Shown here piece after piece: positions 10,143-12,640 of a DNA stretch of 12,640 nucleotides. The stretch spans positions 1-12,640 of the forward strand of contig WIDE01000167.1 of the NCBI GenBank assembly GCA_015039315.1, read 5' to 3'. Position numbers and translations under genes: made by a program. The notes below the pieces were generated by a model. That model had not been told where the DNA came from, made no database searches, and saw only the letters and a list, made by a program, of their open reading frames with translations. The DNA comes from Clavulina sp. PMI_390 (Eukaryota; Basidiomycota; Agaricomycetes; Cantharellales; Hydnaceae). How positions within the stretch are numbered: position 1 is the first letter of the stretch; each line of letters opens with the position of its first letter.

Positions 10143-12368
10143 CTATCTGGCGGAAGGAGGATGATGGGGGGACGATGGGGCAGAACCAGGCGCGGAACGT
10201 GACAGTAACACGTGGAGGAGTATAGCGGGCACCCTCGCCATGAGCGAGCCAATCATCTTCCGGTCGTTCTTCCCGCTCTTATATTGTCTAACATTTCTAT
10301 CCCATGCGTCATCGTCTTCTTCTTCGATGTACTCATACGATTCTTCAATGTTCATATGTTCTATTTCGTCAATATCCATATAGTCATTTTCAGCTTCATA
10401 ATTCTCGTCTAATTCCGCTGATAGGACCTGAGGCAAATAGTCCGCCTGTACAGTTCGTACATTAACAGATCTCATTGGTTTCCTCATTCCATTAAAGACT
10501 CTACGAATAGCGGCAGCTCTGTTCTTGTTGAGCATGCGGTTAGGCAAAGGAGGGTCGCTTCCATCAGCCATCATAAGTCGGTTGCCCTGCATCTGGCAGA
10601 TGCCTTCGCTGACTAGCTTATGTGCTTCCGGGCAATTTGGAGTACCACGCGGGTGAGTGTTCGATAATCCGCATACAAAACATCCTTGATATCGGTTACC
10701 TCCACGATCGAAGGTCCTTACTTGACCTCCATTAGGTGGAATCCTAACCTGTGGTGGCTGTTGCGCATCAGCTAAATTCGCAATAGCATTCAGCATGGCT
10801 TTTTCCATGCATTCGATCGCATTCGCCAATGATTTGCCACGGTTTTCCCTGTTGGTAGGTAGCTGTACTACTCCTCGCTGACCAACGTTGGGTTCGTTAT
10901 TAGAGGTAGGTTGTGTCAATTGGGCACTGGCCTTTTTCTCTTGCGAATCCTGCGAAGATTTATTTTGAAATGAAACAGCTTGTGCAGCCAGCGTTCGAGC
11001 GCTGTCTTTGAGTTCTTCCTGCACTTTATTCTGCTTCGACATTTCGACTAGCAGACGACTCATGAGCGCATTTTCCGTGACACTTGGTTTAGGTTTCGAT
11101 TGAGACCTCTTCTTCTTGGAAGTATTATATCGCGAGTGTCGTCGAGAGCGCGCGTAGTCTCTGTCAGAGTCGTTTGAGTCGTTCGAGCTGTCGGATTCAG
11201 AGCCACTATCACTATCTGAGCTCGATTCGTCACCTGAGTCCGAATCTAATAGCAATTCTCTTCTTCTTTTACTCTTACGACGTAAAGACTTAGTGTGAAG
11301 TCTGTCGTCCATTACTTTTGAGTAGGGCGAATATTCGTTTAGAGCCGTAAGCGCTATGCTACACACTTCTTCGTATGGGGGATCTTCTTCCATACTTAGT
11401 GTAGGTTTACGGGCTATAAGTTGGCTCATAATTATGCCTTGTAGGCTGGGTGGAATACCTCGCCAGAAGTAGCGGTTTCGTTCTGTAGGCGTCAACTTCT
11501 GAGAGGGGTATAGGTTAGAGACAATCTTTGAGAACCCGCATCTGTACTCGGCGAACTCAGTTTGTGATGTGATTGATCTCTTTTTGCTCGTATACTCGGT
11601 GAGCTTTTGCTGGGGATAGCGATGTCGTCCGCCTTTCGGATCATACAATTCGAATAAGCCTTGCTTCAATCCTTCCCAGTTTCTTTCCGCTACTTCGGGA
11701 ATGTCCTCTGCTACAATATCCCTTGCATCGCCGGCACAATAATTCACAAGTTCCTCGCACTTGCGGTCGTCGTTCCAGCCTGCGTTATTGGCGGAAGTGT
11801 TGTAATCTTCAAGAAACTGTCTCAAATGTTTTCCTTTGAAACGGGGTGCGTCTCTCGAATGCGGGTTAGGCATAGCTGTAATATATTTTGGTGTTCTAAG
11901 TCTAACTGAAGAAGGAGGAGCGAGTAGTTCTACTGGTTGTCTCACTACTTCGTAATCTTCATTAGACGGTACAGCGTCTGCGTTAGCCATGTTAGCTGAG
12001 AATAAAATCGACGGTGGAACACCTGAAGATCCCTGCGAGGGGTTTTCTTCTACAGTGTGCTCTGAATTTGACGTCGATGGCTCAGTATTGGCCATATTAG
12101 TTGATGTGGTTGGAGCTGGAGGAGCATTCGATGGTCCTGCAGGTCCTGAATTCGCTGCGTGGCTAGCTTTTGCCATGCGCTGTAGGTTTCTCGATCGTCT
12201 AGTCCCTTCGGCAATGGGTAGATCGATTTTTGAGGGGGATAATTCTCTTCTAGCTAAAGGTAGTTCTACTTCTTGAGATACTGCTTCGTCGATTTGAGCA
12301 GCAACTTCTTCTGTGTCGGAGGTGGCAACTACTGGGTTTTTGTCTGCGTTTCTCCTGCGCAAACTCAT
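10143..12368 (-). CDS. gag: Retrotransposon Gag polyprotein (Ty3/gypsy-like)
   Basis: One uninterrupted frame of 741 codons. Residues 1-160 are polar and low in complexity. Residues ~172-350 look like the retrotransposon Gag capsid region: RFKGKHLRQFLEDY, then a Trp/Tyr-rich helical segment with NWEGLKQGLFELYDP, EFAEYRCGF, and NRYFWRGIPPSLQ. Residues ~374-405 are an acidic Ser/Asp run, followed by a basic Arg/Ser/Lys segment. A zinc-knuckle-like motif follows at 563-579 with spacing C-x2-C-x5-H-x6-C, longer than the classic C-x2-C-x4-H-x4-C, so metal or RNA binding is likely but not certain. A second acidic block (YIEEEDDDAWD) lies near 680. Gag would form the particle that packages element RNA. 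The last ~35 codons (after about KNDRK, residue 704) lack family character, are Pro/Ser-rich and probably come from the Helitron side of the junction; the ORF ends at a TAG 18 nt before the helicase ATG in the same frame. Confidence 0.8.
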   Translation of the reverse strand: MSLRRRNADKNPVVATSDTEEVAAQIDEAVSQEVELPLARRELSPSKIDLPIAEGTRRSRNLQRMAKASHAANSGPAGPSNAPPAPTTSTNMANTEPSTSNSEHTVEENPSQGSSGVPPSILFSANMANADAVPSNEDYEVVRQPVELLAPPSSVRLRTPKYITAMPNPHSRDAPRFKGKHLRQFLEDYNTSANNAGWNDDRKCEELVNYCAGDARDIVAEDIPEVAERNWEGLKQGLFELYDPKGGRHRYPQQKLTEYTSKKRSITSQTEFAEYRCGFSKIVSNLYPSQKLTPTERNRYFWRGIPPSLQGIIMSQLIARKPTLSMEEDPPYEEVCSIALTALNEYSPYSKVMDDRLHTKSLRRKSKRRRELLLDSDSGDESSSDSDSGSESDSSNDSNDSDRDYARSRRHSRYNTSKKKRSQSKPKPSVTENALMSRLLVEMSKQNKVQEELKDSARTLAAQAVSFQNKSSQDSQEKKASAQLTQPTSNNEPNVGQRGVVQLPTNRENRGKSLANAIECMEKAMLNAIANLADAQQPPQVRIPPNGGQVRTFDRGGNRYQGCFVCGLSNTHPRGTPNCPEAHKLVSEGICQMQGNRLMMADGSDPPLPNRMLNKNRAAAIRRVFNGMRKPMRSVNVRTVQADYLPQVLSAELDENYEAENDYMDIDEIEHMNIEESYEYIEEEDDDAWDRNVRQYKSGKNDRKMIGSLMARVPAILLHVLLSRSAPGSAPSSPHHPPSAR
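10197..10247 (-). repeat. Inverted repeats near the presumed Helitron 5' end
   Basis: Two short stem-loops lie between the gag coding sequence and the helicase ATG: ACGTG (10197-10201) with CACGT (10209-10213), loop 7; and CTCGC (10234-10238) with GCGAG (10243-10247), loop 4. Between them the minus strand reads CTATACTCCTCC, similar to the TCTATACT-like start of some Helitrons. They may mark the element's 5' end or its promoter. Confidence 0.4.
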
Positions 12369-12557
12369 ACAATGTGTAAATCTAAACGGAAAATTCGCGG
12401 AAAATAAAGGGGTGTCAGTAAAATGGAAAAATGAAAAGGATACTCAGCTAAATTGCGATCTCTGAGTGTAGAACGAGAGATTTCCAGCACTGGATCTCTT
12501 AGGAATACAACAAGAGACTTCCAACTGTGGATTTCTTAGAGATAAAATGAGAGATTT
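12369..12557 (-). other. Retrotransposon 5' leader
   Basis: Untranslated stretch between primer binding site and gag ATG. The part next to gag is A/T-rich; the part next to the primer site carries 37-bp repeats. In LTR elements this region commonly holds packaging and dimerisation signals of the RNA; that role is inferred only. Confidence 0.6.
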
Positions 12558-12560
12558 CCC
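12439..12560 (-). repeat. Degenerate 37-bp tandem repeats in the leader
   Basis: The motif AGAGATTTCC / AGAGACTTCC / AGAGATTTCC starts at 12476, 12513 and 12550 (plus-strand view), exactly 37 bases apart, with the GGATCTCTT-like half repeated between; a weaker earlier half unit is seen from about 12439. Two units can fold: ATCTCT (12458-12463) with AGAGAT (12476-12481), and TCTCTT (12495-12500) with AAGAGA (12512-12517). Confidence 0.7.
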
Positions 12561-12575
12561 CTGTACGGGTCACCA
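12558..12575 (-). promoter_or_regulatory. Primer binding site (tRNA primer)
   Basis: On the minus strand the 18 bases start with TGG and lie 4 nt after the LTR's terminal CA. Their complement reads as a tRNA 3' end: T-stem strand CCTGT, acceptor strand ACGGGTC, discriminator A, then CCA. The layout fits reverse-transcription priming. The tRNA species cannot be named from this alone. Confidence 0.75.
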
Positions 12576-12579
12576 AAAT

Positions 12580-12640
12580 TGTGGGGGAGACTCTCTAACT
12601 CTAGAAAATCACACACTACTAAAAGAATCAAATCTAACAC
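12580..12640 (-). repeat. Inner end of the 5' LTR (partial)
   Basis: Minus-strand sequence ends ...CTCCCCCACA just before the primer site, giving the usual CA terminus. The rest of the LTR lies beyond the window, so its length, promoter and TG start are not visible. No second copy of these 61 bases was noticed in the window. Confidence 0.6.

Larger units (their letters stand above)
5719..10255 (-). mobile_element. Helitron (rolling-circle transposon), 5' side and Rep-helicase; 3' end not found
   Basis: Defined by a Rep-helicase gene of Helitron type. The right (5') boundary is set at roughly 10215-10260, where the gag coding character ends and the minus strand shows short GC-rich inverted repeats followed by CTATACTCC, reminiscent of a Helitron 5' terminus. 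The left boundary is given as the helicase stop only for want of a visible 3' end; the true element could extend through the OB-fold-like ORF and even the NLR-like fragment. The Helitron 3' hallmark, a short GC hairpin followed by CTRR, was not convincingly found on the minus strand anywhere to the left. No terminal inverted repeats or target duplication are expected for this class. Confidence 0.75.
10215..12640 (-). mobile_element. 5' part of a Ty3/gypsy-like LTR retrotransposon (LTR, PBS, gag)
   Basis: On the minus strand the order is inner end of the 5' LTR (12640-12580), primer binding site (12575-12558), untranslated leader, then an intact gag. No protease, reverse transcriptase, RNase H or integrase motifs occur anywhere in the window; sequence typical of a Helitron replaces them after about 10250. 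The element is therefore truncated or split here. The left boundary is uncertain by some tens of bases. Confidence 0.75.

Noticed and set aside
11989..12276. Plus-strand open frame over the gag N-terminus
   Set aside because: Antisense to the low-complexity start of Gag; no independent support.
1..12640. CRISPR arrays, tRNA or rRNA genes
   Set aside because: No regularly spaced repeats of that kind and no cloverleaf or rRNA-like sequence were seen; the only tRNA-like signal is the primer binding site complement.

Overview
This window looks like nuclear DNA of a filamentous fungus, most likely a mushroom-forming basidiomycete (Agaricomycetes). The reasons are genes split by many short introns (mostly 57-100 nt) with GT...AG ends, a fungal-style Helitron, a Ty3/gypsy-type Gag, and the 5' part of a STAND/NLR-like gene with a C2-like N-terminus. 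No prokaryotic signals are visible. All gene models below are spliced by eye and rest on reading-frame continuity and remembered family patterns, not on alignments.

Layout. 1-698: no recognisable gene; upstream region of the first gene. 699-2664 (+): an eight-exon EI24 (etoposide-induced 2.4) family membrane protein, the one clear housekeeping-type host gene, with an apparent one-base frame break in its last exon. 2665-3476: its 3' region with clustered AATAAA signals, then promoter-like space. 3477-4799 (+): first five exons of a C2-like/STAND NTPase-like gene that stops before any NTPase domain. 4253-5485 (-): a beta-rich, OB-fold-like hypothetical protein whose 3' part runs antisense into the truncated NLR-like gene. 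5719-10124 (-): a five-exon Helitron Rep-helicase, complete in motif order but with one in-frame TGA before the last helicase motifs. 10143-12368 (-): a Gag ORF of a Ty3/gypsy-like retrotransposon. 12369-12640: its leader with 37-bp repeats, an 18-nt primer binding site and the inner end of the 5' LTR.

How the parts relate. The right two thirds are nested mobile DNA all pointing to the minus strand: LTR, primer site and gag, then directly the Helitron 5' side and its Rep-helicase, then the OB-fold-like ORF. No pol is present; the gag ORF runs into sequence that looks like a Helitron 5' end and ends at a TAG only 18 nt before the helicase ATG, in the same frame. The least explained region is 4250-5490, where the OB-fold-like ORF trails the helicase on the same strand and collides with the cut-off immune-receptor-like gene. 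It may be cargo or an accessory gene of the Helitron, but no Helitron 3' end could be located.
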